From NCBI RefSeq assembly GCF_014656355.1, contig NZ_BNCG01000003.1, forward strand, positions 186,001 to 250,000: DNA of 64,000 nt, in the 5' to 3' direction. Every line of letters starts with the position of its first letter. Position 1 is the stretch's first letter. The DNA comes from Camelimonas fluminis. GTDB taxonomy: Bacteria; Pseudomonadota; Alphaproteobacteria; Rhizobiales; Beijerinckiaceae. Below, in pieces: positions 21,288 to 31,769 of this stretch. The position numbers were made by a program, and so were the translations under genes. The notes under the pieces were generated by a model. That model was not told the origin of the DNA, did no database searches, and saw only the letters and a list, made by a program, of their open reading frames with translations.

Positions 21288-21971
21288 TCAGGCGCGCGGC
21301 AGCGCGCCGCCTTCCTGCGGCTTCGCGTCCGGCGCGCGCAAATAATACGGCTTGGGCAGCGCCGTCGCCGGGTCGGCCAGCGCGCCCAATCGCGCCACCC
21401 ATAGCGGATCAGGAAACAGGGCGTCCGGAGCGACCGTGGCGTTGACGCCGACAGACCAGGCCTCTGCAGCGAGCAGCCCGGCGCCAGACCCAGCGATCAT
21501 GATATTGCCGGAACCAAGCAGGCGCGCCGCCTCACGGGCGGGCGCCAGCCGCGCCGGCACCACGACGCGCCCCCCGGGCGCTACGGCCTGAACGAAAACC
21601 TGACCATGGCGGGCGTCAATGGCGGCGACGGCGACACGGTCGCCGGCCGTGGCGACGATCGGGCTCAGCAGGGCCGAGAGGCTGGTGACGCCGACGACAG
21701 GAACCTTGAGGGCGAGCCCGATCGCCCGGGCGGCCGAGATGCCGATGCGGAGACCAGTGAAACTGCCCGGCCCCACGGTCACCACCACCCGGTCGATAGC
21801 GCTGAAACCGCCCGGCGCATGAGCCATCACGCGCTCCAGCAGCGGCAGCAGCGCCTCGGCATGGCCACGCTCCATGACCATGGTTTCCGTTGAGATCGCG
21901 GCCGAAGCCCCACGCTCCGCCACGCATGCCGAGCAGGCGCCGAGGGCCGTATCAATCGCCAGAACGCGCAA
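21288..21971 (-). CDS. tsaB: tRNA threonylcarbamoyladenosine biosynthesis protein TsaB
   Basis: Partner of TsaD in making the t6A37 modification of ANN-decoding tRNAs. The 227-residue protein has the ASKHA start VLAIDTALGACSACV and the diagnostic VGPGSFTGLRIG (66-77). The start codon is TTG at 21971 with GGGAGAT upstream on the minus strand. Lies between a NifU-domain gene and rimI, the usual alphaproteobacterial order. Confidence 0.95.
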   Translation of the reverse strand: MRVLAIDTALGACSACVAERGASAAISTETMVMERGHAEALLPLLERVMAHAPGGFSAIDRVVVTVGPGSFTGLRIGISAARAIGLALKVPVVGVTSLSALLSPIVATAGDRVAVAAIDARHGQVFVQAVAPGGRVVVPARLAPAREAARLLGSGNIMIAGSGAGLLAAEAWSVGVNATVAPDALFPDPLWVARLGALADPATALPKPYYLRAPDAKPQEGGALPRA

Positions 21972-22008
21972 TCACATCTCCCTTCGCCGCCCGATACCCG
22001 CAGGAGGC

Positions 22009-22569
22009 TTATACAGCTTCGACGGCCTGAACGTCCGGCAGGAAGTGCCGGAACAGGTTCTGGATGCCGTGCTGCAGGGTCGCGGTTGACGACGGACAGC
22101 CGGCGCAGGCGCCCTTCATGGACAGATAGACGGTGCCGTCGCGATAACCGACGAAGGTGATGTCCCCGCCATCATTGGCGACGGCCGGCCGCACGCGGGT
22201 TTCCAGCAGGTCCTTGATGGTGTCGACAATGCCGGCGTCCTTTTCGTCAAAGAACTCCTCGCCGTCATCCACCGGCAGGACCGCCCGGTCGGCAACCACC
22301 GGCGCGCCGGACATGAAATGCTCCATGATCGCGCCCAGAACGGCCGGCTTCAGGTGCGCCCACTCGCCACCCGCCTTGGTGACAGTGATGAAGTCGTTGC
22401 CGAAAAATACAGCGGCGACGCCGTCCACGTTGAACAGCCGCTCGGCCAGCGGAGACGCCGACGCGTCATCGCGGCTGCGGAAATCGAGCGTGCCGTCGGC
22501 CAGAACGGTGCGGCCGGGCAGGAATTTGAGCGTTGCCGGATTGGGCGTCGCCTCGGTCTGGATAAACAT
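22009..22569 (-). CDS. NifU-domain Fe-S carrier protein
   Basis: Probable iron-sulfur cluster scaffold or carrier. The 186-residue product has an N-terminal Nfu domain (MFIQTEATPNPATLKFLPG, about 1-90) and a C-terminal NifU-like domain with the cluster-binding CAGC (Cys155 and Cys158) in KGACAGCPSS. The start ATG 22569 is preceded by AGGAGTTGAC on the minus strand; the open frame further upstream is not conserved. The trpS-nfu-tsaB-rimI neighbourhood is common in Hyphomicrobiales. Confidence 0.94.
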   Translation of the reverse strand: MFIQTEATPNPATLKFLPGRTVLADGTLDFRSRDDASASPLAERLFNVDGVAAVFFGNDFITVTKAGGEWAHLKPAVLGAIMEHFMSGAPVVADRAVLPVDDGEEFFDEKDAGIVDTIKDLLETRVRPAVANDGGDITFVGYRDGTVYLSMKGACAGCPSSTATLQHGIQNLFRHFLPDVQAVEAV

Positions 22570-22786
22570 CGTCAACTCCTCGCACGCCGGTTCAAGGCCG
22601 GCGGGTCGGCTGAAGCCAAACCTGCTCACTGGGCGGATCTGGCCGTGTCTTTTGTTCCGACGCGTCGTTCAGAGCCGGTCATGCCGGTCTCTGCATCAAA
22701 TATGGCGGGGGCGTCCAGCGAAGGCAACAAACGGCGATGTCGCGCCCACGCATGGAGGCGAGGCGCCGCCAATGTGTGGCCGCGGA

Positions 22787-23827
22787 TTAGCGGGCGCGAA
22801 TGAAACCGAGGATATCCTTGACCTCTCGCATGGTCTGGTCGGCCAGCACGCGAGCGCGGTCGGCGCCGTCGACGAGGACGGCATCGATGTAATCCGCATC
22901 CGCTACAAGGCGTTGCATCTCCGAACCGATCGGTCCCAGATGCGACACGGACAGATCGACCAGGGCGCTCTTGAAGATCGAGAATTGCGAACCGCCAAAT
23001 TCGGACAGCACGTCAGCCTTGGCGCGTCCAGACAGCGCCGCGTAGATGCCAACCAGATTGTCCGCTTCAGGGCGATTGGCGAGCCCCTCCTCCTCGGACG
23101 GCAGCGGCTCCGCGTCGGTTTTGGCCTTGCGCACCTTCTGGGCGATCGCGTCGGGACCGTCGGTGAGGTTGATGCGCGAGTAATCGGACGGGTCCGATTT
23201 GGACATTTTCTTCGCGCCGTCACGCAGGCTCATGACCCGGCGGGCCGGACCCTGGATCAGTGGCTCGGCCAGCGGGAAATATGTCTCGCCGAAACCATTG
23301 CGGGCGATCGATTCGGCGAAATCATTGTTGAACTTCTGGGCGATGTCGCGGGTCAGCTCCAGATGCTGCTTCTGGTCTTCGCCGACCGGCACATGAGTGG
23401 CGCGGTAGACGAGAATGTCGGCGGCCATCAGGTCCGGATAGGTGAACAGGCCCACGGAAGCGTTTTCACGATCCTTGCCCGCCTTCTCCTTGAACTGGGT
23501 CATACGGTTGAGCCAGCCCATGCGGGCGACGCAGTTGAACACCCATGCCAGTTCCGCATGGCCGCTGACCTGGCTCTGGTTGAACACGATGTGCCGCCTT
23601 GGGTCGATGCCGCAAGCCAGAAAGGCAGCGGTGACCTCGCGAATCTGCCGCGTCAGCTCCTGAGGCTTCTGGGGGACGGTAATGGCGTGCATATCCACCA
23701 CGCAATAGATGCACTCATACTGGTCCTGAAGCCCGACGAAGCGCTGGATGGCGCCAAGATAATTGCCGAGATGCAGATTGCCCGTGGGTTGCACGCCGGA
23801 GAACACGCGCTGGCCGATTGTCGCCAT
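22787..23827 (-). CDS. trpS: Tryptophan--tRNA ligase
   Basis: Charges tRNA-Trp. The 346-residue class I synthetase has the HIGH-like motif GNLHLGN (16-22) and KMSKS (207-211), plus [17 protein letters not shown] at the start and the conserved [13 protein letters not shown] region. ATG 23827. A 565-aa plus-strand open frame covers this gene and the NifU gene but has no family resemblance and is a shadow. Confidence 0.97.
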   Translation of the reverse strand: MATIGQRVFSGVQPTGNLHLGNYLGAIQRFVGLQDQYECIYCVVDMHAITVPQKPQELTRQIREVTAAFLACGIDPRRHIVFNQSQVSGHAELAWVFNCVARMGWLNRMTQFKEKAGKDRENASVGLFTYPDLMAADILVYRATHVPVGEDQKQHLELTRDIAQKFNNDFAESIARNGFGETYFPLAEPLIQGPARRVMSLRDGAKKMSKSDPSDYSRINLTDGPDAIAQKVRKAKTDAEPLPSEEEGLANRPEADNLVGIYAALSGRAKADVLSEFGGSQFSIFKSALVDLSVSHLGPIGSEMQRLVADADYIDAVLVDGADRARVLADQTMREVKDILGFIRAR

Positions 23828-24257
23828 ACTGCTTCACCATCACCCGGTGGTTAAGGTCAGGTGCGACCCGCATTCGTTGGGCGGGTGCGCCAGAAACGAA
23901 CGAGAATCGCATGTCGGAAGATCGGGCATGCTCCTGGCAGATGAACGGCGCCATCCGGATCAGGCAGCGCCCCGCTGAACATGCGTCGCAAAGGCGCGTT
24001 ATGACGCCCGTCACGCCCTGACGCAAGCACAACAGGGCGTCGGCGCCAGCACTCGCCCGACGCGATGGCGCCTGAGCAACTTCAGACGCCGGCGCGCCCC
24101 GGGCTTGACCAGAATGGCGAGTCAGCGTCATCGCATTCTGTTATCAGGTGACGGACCATTGATCCGGAAACCGCCAGGGCGCGTGACCGCCGCGCACCTT
24201 TCCAGCTACCCGCCCGCCAGAACGCCCATGTCCGGGCGCATCCATCAGGAGATTTCC
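23828..24257. other. Divergent trpS / PfkB intergenic region
   Basis: 430 bp between divergent genes, which must contain both promoters. No tRNA, terminator-like hairpin or conserved small ORF was recognised. Confidence 0.5.
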
Positions 24258-25259
24258 ATGTCTGCAAAGCGGCACGATGTGCTTGGCATCGGCAATGCGC
24301 TCGTCGATATTCTGGCGCGGGCCGATGAGACTTTTCTCGGTCAGCATCACATCGCCAAGGGCGCCATGCAACTCGTGGATGAAGCCCGCGCCGACGCCCT
24401 GTATGCAGCCATGGGCCCCACCACGACGGTGTCCGGCGGCTCAGCCTCCAACACCATCGCCGGCGTCGCCGCCCTCGGCGGCCGCGGCGCCCTGATCGCC
24501 AGGGTGCGCCAGGACGATCTCGGCGCGGCCTTCGCCCACGACCTGCACGCCATGGGCGTCGCCTTTCCAACGGCGGCAGCCGGGGACGGCCCTGGCACGG
24601 GACGCTGCTTCGTGCTGGTGACGCCGGACGGCGAACGCAGCATGAGCACCTATCTGGGCGCCGGACAGGATCTCAGCCCGGCCGACCTGGACGAGGAGAT
24701 GATCGCCGCGTCGGGCATCGTCTATCTGGAAGGTTATCTCTGGGACCCGCCGCAGGCCAAAGCGGCCTTCCTGCGCGCCGCCGACGTGGCGCACGCCCAT
24801 GGCGGGCGGGTCGCCCTGACCCTGTCTGACGCATTCTGCGTCGACCGCTATCGCGACGAATTCAATGACCTTATCGACCGCAAGGTGGTCGATATCGTTT
24901 TCGCCAATGTTCACGAACTGACCAGCCTGTACCAGACCGCAGATTTCGAGACAGCGCTGACTGAACTGGCGAAACGCGATGTGCTGGGCGTGGTCACCCG
25001 CTCGGAAAAGGGCTGCGTCATTCTGAACGACGGCAAGCGCATCGCGGTGCCAGCGGCGCCGATCGAGACCCTGGTCGACACCACCGGCGCCGGCGATCTG
25101 TTCGCGGCAGGTTTCCTCTTCGGCCTCGCCCGCAATTTGTCGCTCGAGACCTGCGGACAGCTCGGCGCCGTCGCCGCCGCCGAGATCATCCAGCACATGG
25201 GCGCACGGCCTGTGGCTGATCTCAGGCAGCTCGTTGCGCAATCAGGCTTGAAGCTCTGA
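24258..25259 (+). CDS. PfkB-family kinase, adenosine-kinase-like
   Basis: Predicted sugar or nucleoside kinase. The 333-residue protein has the ribokinase-fold N-terminal GGSASNTIAGVAALGG (first PfkB signature region, about 56-71) and the second signature DTTGAGDLFAAGFLFG with catalytic Asp280. The start GIGNALVDILARADE resembles adenosine kinase-type members. ATG 24258 has CAGGAGAT upstream. Substrate cannot be fixed from sequence. It is followed by a bidirectional terminator shared with coaA. Confidence 0.9.
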   Translation: MSAKRHDVLGIGNALVDILARADETFLGQHHIAKGAMQLVDEARADALYAAMGPTTTVSGGSASNTIAGVAALGGRGALIARVRQDDLGAAFAHDLHAMGVAFPTAAAGDGPGTGRCFVLVTPDGERSMSTYLGAGQDLSPADLDEEMIAASGIVYLEGYLWDPPQAKAAFLRAADVAHAHGGRVALTLSDAFCVDRYRDEFNDLIDRKVVDIVFANVHELTSLYQTADFETALTELAKRDVLGVVTRSEKGCVILNDGKRIAVPAAPIETLVDTTGAGDLFAAGFLFGLARNLSLETCGQLGAVAAAEIIQHMGARPVADLRQLVAQSGLKL

Positions 25260-25266
25260 CAAAAAC

Positions 25267-25286
25267 GGGGCGGCTCTGGCCGCCCC
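25267..25286. terminator. Terminator between PfkB gene and coaA
   Basis: GGGGCGGC (25267-25274) and GCCGCCCC (25279-25286), perfect 8-bp stem with TCTG loop. On the minus strand the stem is followed by CGTTTTT, giving the better T-run for coaA; on the plus strand only TTCCCC follows. Confidence 0.7.
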
Positions 25287-25317
25287 TTCCCCAACATAAA
25301 AGGCTACGCCGAACCGG

Positions 25318-26298
25318 TTACAGCCGGCGCAGCGACACTTCCTCGATCAGATGGCTGCCGCCCTTGCGCAGCACCAGGTCGGCGCGCCGGCGGGTTGGCA
25401 GGACATTTTCGCGCAGGTTGGTCAGATTGATGCGGCTCCACAAACGTTCCGCCATCTGCAACGCCTCGCCTTCGCTCACGCTGGCGTATTTGCGGAAATA
25501 GGACTGGGGATCACGGAACGCCGTTTCACGCAGCCGCATGAAGCGCGTCACGTACCATTCGTGCAACAGGTCCTCGTCCGCATCCAGATAAATGGAAAAG
25601 TCGAAGAAATCCGACACGAACGGAATGTCGCTGCCATCCCTCGGCAGACGCGCCGGCTGCAGAACGTTCAGGCCTTCGACGATGAGGATGTCCGGCTGGT
25701 CGACATACACATGTTCGCCAGGCACCACGTCATAGACGAGGTGGGAGTAGACAGGCCCTGCGACATTTCGCTTGCCCGATTTGATGTCGGACAGGAAATG
25801 CAGGAGTTGCTGCGTGTCGTAGCTTTCCGGAAAGCCCTTGCGCTCCATCAATCCCTGACGCTCCAGTTCAGCGTTGGGATACAGGAAGCCGTCAGTGGTC
25901 ACGAGCGCCACCTTGGGCGTGTTGGGCCAGCGCGCCAGCAAGGCCTGCAGGATACGGGCCGTCGTTGATTTGCCGACGGCGACCGAACCGGCAATGCCAA
26001 TGATATAGGGCGCCTTGGTTTCCTGCTCAGCCAGCAGGAAACGCTGCGTCGCCTTGAACAGCCCCTGCGTCGCGGCGACATACAGGGATAGCAAACGCGA
26101 TAAAGGCAGATAAATCGCGATGACCTCTTCGAGCGAAATCGGGTCATTGAGCGACTGCAGCTTCATGACTTCATCGCCAGTCAGCGTCAACGGCGTGTCG
26201 GCGCGTAACCGCGCCCATTCCGCCCGGGTAAATTCGCGGAACGGAGAGACGGAGCGCTCGATCAGCTCAAGCGGCGTGGCGAAATCTGCTGGCGTCAT
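25318..26298 (-). CDS. coaA: Type I pantothenate kinase
   Basis: Phosphorylates pantothenate in the first step of coenzyme A synthesis. The 326-residue product has the P-loop [12 protein letters not shown] (about 101-112), the DGFLYPN motif and [20 protein letters not shown] 26298 gives [16 protein letters not shown] with AGGAACGATA before it; an ATG at 26322 is in frame. It is the last gene of the minus-strand his operon (hisE ends 28 bp before it), a conserved rhizobial arrangement. Confidence 0.96.
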   Translation of the reverse strand: MTPADFATPLELIERSVSPFREFTRAEWARLRADTPLTLTGDEVMKLQSLNDPISLEEVIAIYLPLSRLLSLYVAATQGLFKATQRFLLAEQETKAPYIIGIAGSVAVGKSTTARILQALLARWPNTPKVALVTTDGFLYPNAELERQGLMERKGFPESYDTQQLLHFLSDIKSGKRNVAGPVYSHLVYDVVPGEHVYVDQPDILIVEGLNVLQPARLPRDGSDIPFVSDFFDFSIYLDADEDLLHEWYVTRFMRLRETAFRDPQSYFRKYASVSEGEALQMAERLWSRINLTNLRENVLPTRRRADLVLRKGGSHLIEEVSLRRL

Positions 26299-26325
26299 TA
26301 TCGTTCCTGTCTCCCGCCGCATTGT

Positions 26326-26646
26326 TCAGGTCTGGCGGGACGCCTTCTCCTGCAATCCGGACTGACCGGTCCGGCGTTGCAGTTCCTCCATCACAGCGCT
26401 GAGTGGAATATCGGCGCCACGCAAAACCACCAGCAGGTGGTAGAGAACATCGGCCGCTTCGCCCGTCAGGTTTTCCCTGTCGCGCGCCACAGCGGCGAGG
26501 GCGGCTTCCACGCCCTCCTCCCCCAGCTTTTTTGCAGCTTTCATGGGACCGTCGGCAAGCAGTTTCGCTGTGTACGACACATCGGGGCTCGCGGCAGCGC
26601 GAACCGCAACGATCGCCTCGAGATCCTCAAGCGTGAATTTGCCCAT
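26326..26646 (-). CDS. hisE: Phosphoribosyl-ATP diphosphatase
   Basis: Second step of histidine synthesis (PR-ATP to PR-AMP). The 106-residue MazG-like protein has [18 protein letters not shown] and [14 protein letters not shown] with the metal-binding acidic residues of the family. ATG 26646 gives [17 protein letters not shown]; it is separated from the hisF stop by a single base. HisE is a separate gene here, not fused to HisI, and hisI is not in the window. Confidence 0.96.
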   Translation of the reverse strand: MGKFTLEDLEAIVAVRAAASPDVSYTAKLLADGPMKAAKKLGEEGVEAALAAVARDRENLTGEAADVLYHLLVVLRGADIPLSAVMEELQRRTGQSGLQEKASRQT

Positions 26647-26647
26647 G

Positions 26648-27421
26648 TCAGACCATCCGCACCGGTATGCCGGCCGCCGCCATATGCGCTTTGGCTTCGC
26701 TGACCGTATAAGTCCCAAAGTGGAAAATTGACGCGGCCAGCACGGCGCTGACCCCACCTTCCGTCACGCCATTGACCAGATCGTCCAGCGAGCCAACGCC
26801 GCCCGAAGCAATGACCGGGGCGCTGACAGCGCTGGAAATTGCCTTCATCAGCGGCAGATCGTAGCCAGCGCGCGTGCCGTCGCGGTCCATCGAAGTGACC
26901 AGCAGCTCGCCAGCGCCCAGCGAGACCACCTCACGGGCGAAATCGATGGCGTCGATGCCGGTTTCGCGCCGGCCGCCGTGAGTGAAAATTTCCCAGCGCG
27001 GCGGCGCGCCCTCAGGCGAGACGCGCTTGGCGTCAATGGCCACGACGATGCACTGGTCGCCGAATTTCTCCGCCGCTTCACGGACGAACTGACGGTTGTT
27101 CACCGCGGCTGTATTGATCGAGACCTTGTCGGCGCCGGCCAGCAGCAGCCTGCGGATATCCTCGACGGTGCGCACGCCGCCACCGACGGTCAGGGGCGTA
27201 AAACAGGCCTCGGCCGTACGCTGCACCACATCAAGCAGGGTGCTGCGATCTTCGTGGCTGGCGGTGATATCGAGGAAGCAGAGCTCATCGGCTCCCGCCG
27301 CGTCATAGGCGCGCGCAGCTTCCACCGGATCGCCTGCGTCGACCAGATCGACGAATTTGACGCCCTTGACGACCCGCCCGTCCTTCACGTCGAGGCAGGG
27401 GATGATGCGAACCTTCAACAT
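26648..27421 (-). CDS. hisF: Imidazole glycerol phosphate synthase, cyclase subunit
   Basis: Uses ammonia from HisH to convert PRFAR to imidazole glycerol phosphate and AICAR. The 257-residue TIM barrel begins [20 protein letters not shown] with catalytic Asp11, carries the second catalytic Asp in [10 protein letters not shown], and [20 protein letters not shown] for phosphate binding. ATG 27421. Four bp separate it from hisA. Confidence 0.98.
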   Translation of the reverse strand: MLKVRIIPCLDVKDGRVVKGVKFVDLVDAGDPVEAARAYDAAGADELCFLDITASHEDRSTLLDVVQRTAEACFTPLTVGGGVRTVEDIRRLLLAGADKVSINTAAVNNRQFVREAAEKFGDQCIVVAIDAKRVSPEGAPPRWEIFTHGGRRETGIDAIDFAREVVSLGAGELLVTSMDRDGTRAGYDLPLMKAISSAVSAPVIASGGVGSLDDLVNGVTEGGVSAVLAASIFHFGTYTVSEAKAHMAAAGIPVRMV

Positions 27422-27425
27422 CGGC

Positions 27426-28172
27426 TCAACGTCCCACGTTCTTCAGCAACGCCAGCGCTTCGGCCGGGTCAAGGCGGCCGTCATACAGGGCGCGGCCGGA
27501 AATCGCGCCCTCCAGAATCGCGCAGTCGGGTTGCGTCAGGCGCTGAACGTCGGCGATGGAGGCCAGTCCTCCGGAGGCAATCACGGGAATCGACACGGCG
27601 CGGGCCAGGGCAAGCGTCGACTCGATATTGAGACCACCCATGGCGCCGTCGCGGCTGATGTCGGTGAAAATGATGGCGGCGACGCCAGCGTCCTCGAACT
27701 TCTTGCCAAGTTCCTCCGCGCCGATCTCCGACAGGCTGGCCCAGCCTTCGACGGCCACACGACCGTCGCGCGCATCAATGCCAACGGCGATGCGGCCAGG
27801 GTGGAGCCGCGCCGCTTCACGCACGAAGGCCGGATCGCGCACGGCCGCGGTGCCGATAATGACGCGCGACACGCCGCGCGACAGCCAGCCGTCGACCGTG
27901 CGCATGTCGCGAATGCCGCCGCCGAGTTGCATCGACATGCCAGGGGCCCGGGAGAGGATCGATTCGACCGCATTCGCATTGACCGGCCGCCCGGCGAAGG
28001 CTCCGTCCAGATCAACGATGTGCAGCCAGTCGAACCCCTGGGCGCGGAACGCTTCAGCCTGGGCGCCCGGATCATCGTTGAACACGGTGGCCTGATTCAT
28101 GTCGCCATGAACCAGACGGACGCACTGGCCTTCCTTGAGGTCGATTGCGGGAAACAGGATCACGGACGCCAC
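27426..28172 (-). CDS. hisA: ProFAR isomerase
   Basis: Isomerises 5'-ProFAR to PRFAR. The 248-residue TIM barrel begins [19 protein letters not shown] with the catalytic Asp, has [17 protein letters not shown] for phosphate binding and a second Asp in VGIDARDG. The start is GTG at 28172, which overlaps the end of hisH by 13 bp. Confidence 0.97.
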   Translation of the reverse strand: MASVILFPAIDLKEGQCVRLVHGDMNQATVFNDDPGAQAEAFRAQGFDWLHIVDLDGAFAGRPVNANAVESILSRAPGMSMQLGGGIRDMRTVDGWLSRGVSRVIIGTAAVRDPAFVREAARLHPGRIAVGIDARDGRVAVEGWASLSEIGAEELGKKFEDAGVAAIIFTDISRDGAMGGLNIESTLALARAVSIPVIASGGLASIADVQRLTQPDCAILEGAISGRALYDGRLDPAEALALLKNVGR

Positions 28173-28813
28173 CTGATGAAATTGGAAAGCAGGGCCAGGC
28201 CGAAGCCCTGGCTCTTCTCGGGATGAAACTGGCTGCCGGCAACATTGTCGCGGGCAACGAAAGCTGCAATCGGTCCGCCATAGTCGGTCGTGGCGACAAC
28301 GTCTTCGGGCCGGGCGGCGGACAGCGCATAGGAATGGACAAAATACGCGTCGCGGCTGCTATCGGAGCCCAGCAGATTATCCAGTAGCGGATGGGGGCGG
28401 AGCTGGGTGAGATCGTTCCAGCCCATATGAGGAATTTTCAGCGATGGATCCGCCGGGCGGATTGGCGCCACATCGCCGCTGATCCAGTCCAGCCCGGCGG
28501 TAGTCTCGTATTCCAGACCGCGCGAGGCCAACAGTTGCATGCCAACGCAGATGCCAAAGAACGGTCGGCCCTTTTCCTGAACCAGTTCCGTCAACGCCTG
28601 GGTGAGCCCTGGAACCGCATCGAGCCCCCGGCGGCAATCGGCAAAAGCGCCGACGCCCGGCAACACCACGCGATCGGCCTTCAGCACCTCCTCAGGGTCG
28701 GACGACAACCGGACAGTGACTTCGCCGGCGACGTCGCTGCCAGCGCGCTCCAGGGCCTTGCAGGCGGAGTGCAGATTGCCAGAGCCATAATCAACCACAA
28801 CAACCGTATTCAA
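28160..28813 (-). CDS. hisH: Imidazole glycerol phosphate synthase, glutaminase subunit
   Basis: Class I glutaminase that feeds ammonia to HisF. The 217-residue protein has the oxyanion/nucleophile motif [11 protein letters not shown] with Cys89 and the catalytic His-Glu in [10 protein letters not shown], plus the N-terminal [14 protein letters not shown] assign the TTG at 28813: GGAGGG lies 7 nt upstream on the minus strand and the codon overlaps the DUF2628 stop as TTGA, a standard coupled junction. Confidence 0.96.
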   Translation of the reverse strand: MNTVVVVDYGSGNLHSACKALERAGSDVAGEVTVRLSSDPEEVLKADRVVLPGVGAFADCRRGLDAVPGLTQALTELVQEKGRPFFGICVGMQLLASRGLEYETTAGLDWISGDVAPIRPADPSLKIPHMGWNDLTQLRPHPLLDNLLGSDSSRDAYFVHSYALSAARPEDVVATTDYGGPIAAFVARDNVAGSQFHPEKSQGFGLALLSNFIRWRP

Positions 28814-29304
28814 CGACCGCCCTCCGGCTCGGGGAACAACCCTACAATGCCCACCATGGCGCGCCGCTCCGGCGGCGCGGCTGGAGGCGCGGCGGCGGCG
28901 GTTTGAGAAACGTCCGCCGACTGCGACAACCACCGTCTGAACATCAAATTCTCCGCCTCAGCAGCGTTGCGGGCGACGACAGCGTCCGTCAGGCGATAGC
29001 CCCGGCCACGCAAGGATCGGGCGTACAATGCCCCGGCCTCAAGCCCAATGAACAGGCGAACCGCGAGGAGAACCAACAGCACGACGCCTGATCCAACAGG
29101 GAAATAATGAGCCAGCGCCAGCACCACCGGCGTGACGAACAAGACCATGAGCGCCGCCAGCCACATCCGGAAATACAGGAACCGCAGGGTCGGCGCGAGA
29201 AACGCCAGCCAGCTGAACGAATCCCTGACCACCACCACGTTTTCGAGCGCCCCGGGGTCCCCGGACCTCGCCCCCTGGGGCGCAAACAACAGAAACGACT
29301 TCAT
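28810..29304 (-). CDS. DUF2628 membrane protein within the his operon
   Basis: A 164-residue hypothetical protein with two or three TM segments: around 33-60 ([20 protein letters not shown], then [13 protein letters not shown]) and 70-88 ([19 protein letters not shown]). A cytoplasmic tail of Ala/Pro-rich sequence ends EPEGGR. DUF2628 members recur between hisB and hisH in Hyphomicrobiales. The stop overlaps hisH by 4 bp, so it is translated with the histidine genes, but no enzymatic motif links it to the pathway; function unknown. Confidence 0.85.
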   Translation of the reverse strand: MKSFLLFAPQGARSGDPGALENVVVVRDSFSWLAFLAPTLRFLYFRMWLAALMVLFVTPVVLALAHYFPVGSGVVLLVLLAVRLFIGLEAGALYARSLRGRGYRLTDAVVARNAAEAENLMFRRWLSQSADVSQTAAAAPPAAPPERRAMVGIVGLFPEPEGGR

Positions 29305-29481
29305 GTCAGGTCACCCATGGCGCACAGGCGCAGATCCCGCGGGCTCGAAAGATCTGCCTGGAGCATTCCCATCCAGAGCATGGATGGGAAAACACCCCAT
29401 GAACGAAATAACGCCTGCCCTGCCTGAAAAATACCCCGGTCGCTTCCGGAAGCGGGAATTTACGCCCGCACCGCCGCAGCG

Positions 29482-30069
29482 TCAGAGCGCGCCTTTGGTG
29501 GAGGGGATCCGGCCGCCTTCGCGGGCGTCGATCGCCACGGCCTTGCGCAGGGCGCGCCCCAGCCCCTTGAAGCAGCTTTCGGCGATATGGTGGCTGTTGA
29601 GACCGTAGAATGTCTCGACATGCAAAGTGAGCCCGGCGTTCATGGCGAAAGCCTGGAAAAACTCCCGCACCAGCTCGGTGTCAAATGTTCCGATCTTGCC
29701 GGAGGTAAATTCGGTGCGGAACACCAGGAATGGCCGCCCCGAAATGTCGACGCAAACACGGGACAGGGTTTCATCCATCGGAACGTGAGCGTCGGCGTAG
29801 CGGACGACTCCGCGCTTGTCGCCAAGCGCCTTGCGGAAGGCTTCGCCAAGAGCAATGCCGCAATCTTCCACGGTGTGATGGTCATCAACGTGCAGGTCGC
29901 CGTCAGCATGAACCTTGACGTCGAACAGGCCATGACGGGCAAACAGGTCCAGCATGTGATCGAAGAAACCAACGCCGGTGGCGACGTCAGCCTTGCCGTC
30001 CCCGTCCAGATTAATGGAAACGGAGATTTTGGTTTCGTTGGTCGATCGCGCGACTTCGCCCGCACGCAT
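29482..30069 (-). CDS. hisB: Imidazoleglycerol-phosphate dehydratase
   Basis: Dehydrates imidazole glycerol phosphate, a late histidine step. The 195-residue protein has the metal-binding motifs [28 protein letters not shown] and [15 protein letters not shown]. It is the single-domain form without the phosphatase domain. ATG 30069. It is the first gene of the minus-strand operon hisB-DUF2628-hisH-hisA-hisF-hisE-coaA, and 177 bp separate it from DUF2628. Confidence 0.98.
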   Translation of the reverse strand: MRAGEVARSTNETKISVSINLDGDGKADVATGVGFFDHMLDLFARHGLFDVKVHADGDLHVDDHHTVEDCGIALGEAFRKALGDKRGVVRYADAHVPMDETLSRVCVDISGRPFLVFRTEFTSGKIGTFDTELVREFFQAFAMNAGLTLHVETFYGLNSHHIAESCFKGLGRALRKAVAIDAREGGRIPSTKGAL

Positions 30070-30186
30070 GGAGCGCTCTCCTGTCCCGTAGCCTGCGCTT
30101 TTCAGCAGCTACCCAATAACTGACCGGCGGAATGACAGGGCCATGGCGGCCGGTTCAGGTTCGTTTGACGCATAAAACGTCGCCAA

Positions 30187-31521
30187 TCAACTGCCAGGCG
30201 CCTGCGTCGGCAGGAATCGCTGTCCGGCCGCCTCGGTTGAGGCGACGGAAAGACGGGCGCGGGCATCCGTTATCTGGGTGCGCCACCAGTCGAACGCCAG
30301 ATTGATGGCGGCAAGATCATCGGCGGACAGTTCACAATTGGCGGCCCGCTCGAACACTGACGACAGCAGAAGCTCCACCCGGGTCTCCGCTTCATCCAGC
30401 TGTGGCGGCGACGTAACCGTCGCCAGGCTGGCCCCAACGGCCCGAAGCTCACCCAGCACCCGCATCAGGCGACGACGACGGCCCAACGCAAACCGGGCGG
30501 TGATGGCGGTGGCGAAGGAGGCGACGCCGCCGATCACGAACAGGCCGAGATAGAGCGCATCGCTGTAGCGGTCGAGCAGGCCGGTATTTTCGCCATCCCG
30601 GAAGGCCCGGGCGCCCTGATGCACCAGCACCGGGGAGTCCTCGGGATCCGGCACTTCATAGTGATCGTAGCCCGGCGCGGCGCGGCGGATGGCGGAGCGA
30701 ACGGACAGGAATTGCTGCAACAGCCGTGAAACCTTGCCTTCATCCAGATCCGCCCGGGCCATCAGACGCACCGGAGCGGCCACCGTACCCTTCTGCTTCG
30801 CAGGCAGCGGCGGATTGCCGCGAAAGATACCGGCGGGAATGGAAACGGTTTCCAGATCGCCGACCCGTTGCGCCAGCGCCTCGGCCTCGGCCATGTCGAT
30901 AATGGCGATGCCGCCTGGGCTGGTTTCGGCGATCCGGCGCACGCTGGCGGCAACAGCGGGGGCGGTCACCGAGCCCAGCAAAGCGAACGCATCAAAGCGG
31001 CGCGACGCCAGGGCGTCGGTCAGTTCCGCCGGCTGGATGACGGCGCTCTTCTGCGAGGCGCCCACGAGGCCATAATAGTCGAACAGGGCGTTCAGGCGGT
31101 TGCCGGGCTCAGGGCCTCCGAACGCCAGAACGCCGATGCGCTTGCCGGAAAGGGCGCTGACATCCGTGGCGTCATCCACGCCGGGGGCGACAATGACCAG
31201 GGCCTCACGACGGAGCAGGAGAATGGCTTCGGCGGTGGCGGCGGCGATATTGTCCGAGCGTGCAACGCCCAGATCGATGGCGCCGGCGTTCAGCGCCGTC
31301 GCCACCTCGGCGGCGTTGCGCAGCACCACCATCTTCAGGCGGATTTCTTTTTTGCGCTCGCGAAACGCCTGGTCGGCGATCTGCATGACATGTCTGCTGA
31401 TCGCGTCATCCGCCGTCACGCCGACGCGCAACTGGGTCGGCTGAACAGCAATGTAAATCACGCCGCTGACGGCGGCGATACAGAACAACAAGGCCGCCAG
31501 AAGCATACGGACGTCAGTCAT
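30187..31521 (-). CDS. TAXI-family solute receptor with membrane anchor
   Basis: A 444-residue protein of the TAXI (TRAP-associated extracytoplasmic immunogenic) type. It begins with a TM/signal segment (LLAALLFCIAAVSGVIYIAV, about 8-27), then a periplasmic binding domain with ALNAGAIDLGVARSDN and SGKRIGVLAFGGPEPGN, then a second TM (LYLGLFVIGGVASFATAITA, about 323-342) and an Arg-rich helical cytoplasmic tail of about 100 residues. No DctQ/DctM permease is adjacent. The C-terminal TM and tail suggest a sensor-like or permanently anchored receptor; ligand unknown. Confidence 0.82.
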   Translation of the reverse strand: MTDVRMLLAALLFCIAAVSGVIYIAVQPTQLRVGVTADDAISRHVMQIADQAFRERKKEIRLKMVVLRNAAEVATALNAGAIDLGVARSDNIAAATAEAILLLRREALVIVAPGVDDATDVSALSGKRIGVLAFGGPEPGNRLNALFDYYGLVGASQKSAVIQPAELTDALASRRFDAFALLGSVTAPAVAASVRRIAETSPGGIAIIDMAEAEALAQRVGDLETVSIPAGIFRGNPPLPAKQKGTVAAPVRLMARADLDEGKVSRLLQQFLSVRSAIRRAAPGYDHYEVPDPEDSPVLVHQGARAFRDGENTGLLDRYSDALYLGLFVIGGVASFATAITARFALGRRRRLMRVLGELRAVGASLATVTSPPQLDEAETRVELLLSSVFERAANCELSADDLAAINLAFDWWRTQITDARARLSVASTEAAGQRFLPTQAPGS

Positions 31522-31710
31522 TGCGCGTCACCAGCCCAGGCAAATTGCAGCAAGAGAACCCTTTGAAGGATGCCGTCGGAAGGCGGGGAATTCATGGCGT
31601 CGCGCCATGGCATGAGAATGGCCTCGGATGAGCGACCTGCAATGCTGCCCCCTGGGGCTTCGACCGGAGGTGGACGGGGCGGGCGCACCGGATTTCAGCG
31701 TCACAATGTA

Positions 31711-31744
31711 AAACCCGGCCTGCCAGAGCGACAGGCCGGGGTTT
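31711..31744 (-). terminator. Terminator after the acyl-CoA dehydrogenase pair
   Basis: AAACCCGGCCTG (31711-31722) pairs with CAGGCCGGGGTTT (31732-31744). Read on the minus strand it follows the small-subunit stop by about 25 bp and runs into TTTTAC. Confidence 0.8.
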
Positions 31745-31769
31745 CAGAATGTCAGCGCTGCCGCCCGTT

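Noticed and set aside
22157-23854. 565-residue plus-strand frame over trpS and the NifU gene
   Set aside because: Both genes on the minus strand have full family motifs; the plus-strand translation has none.
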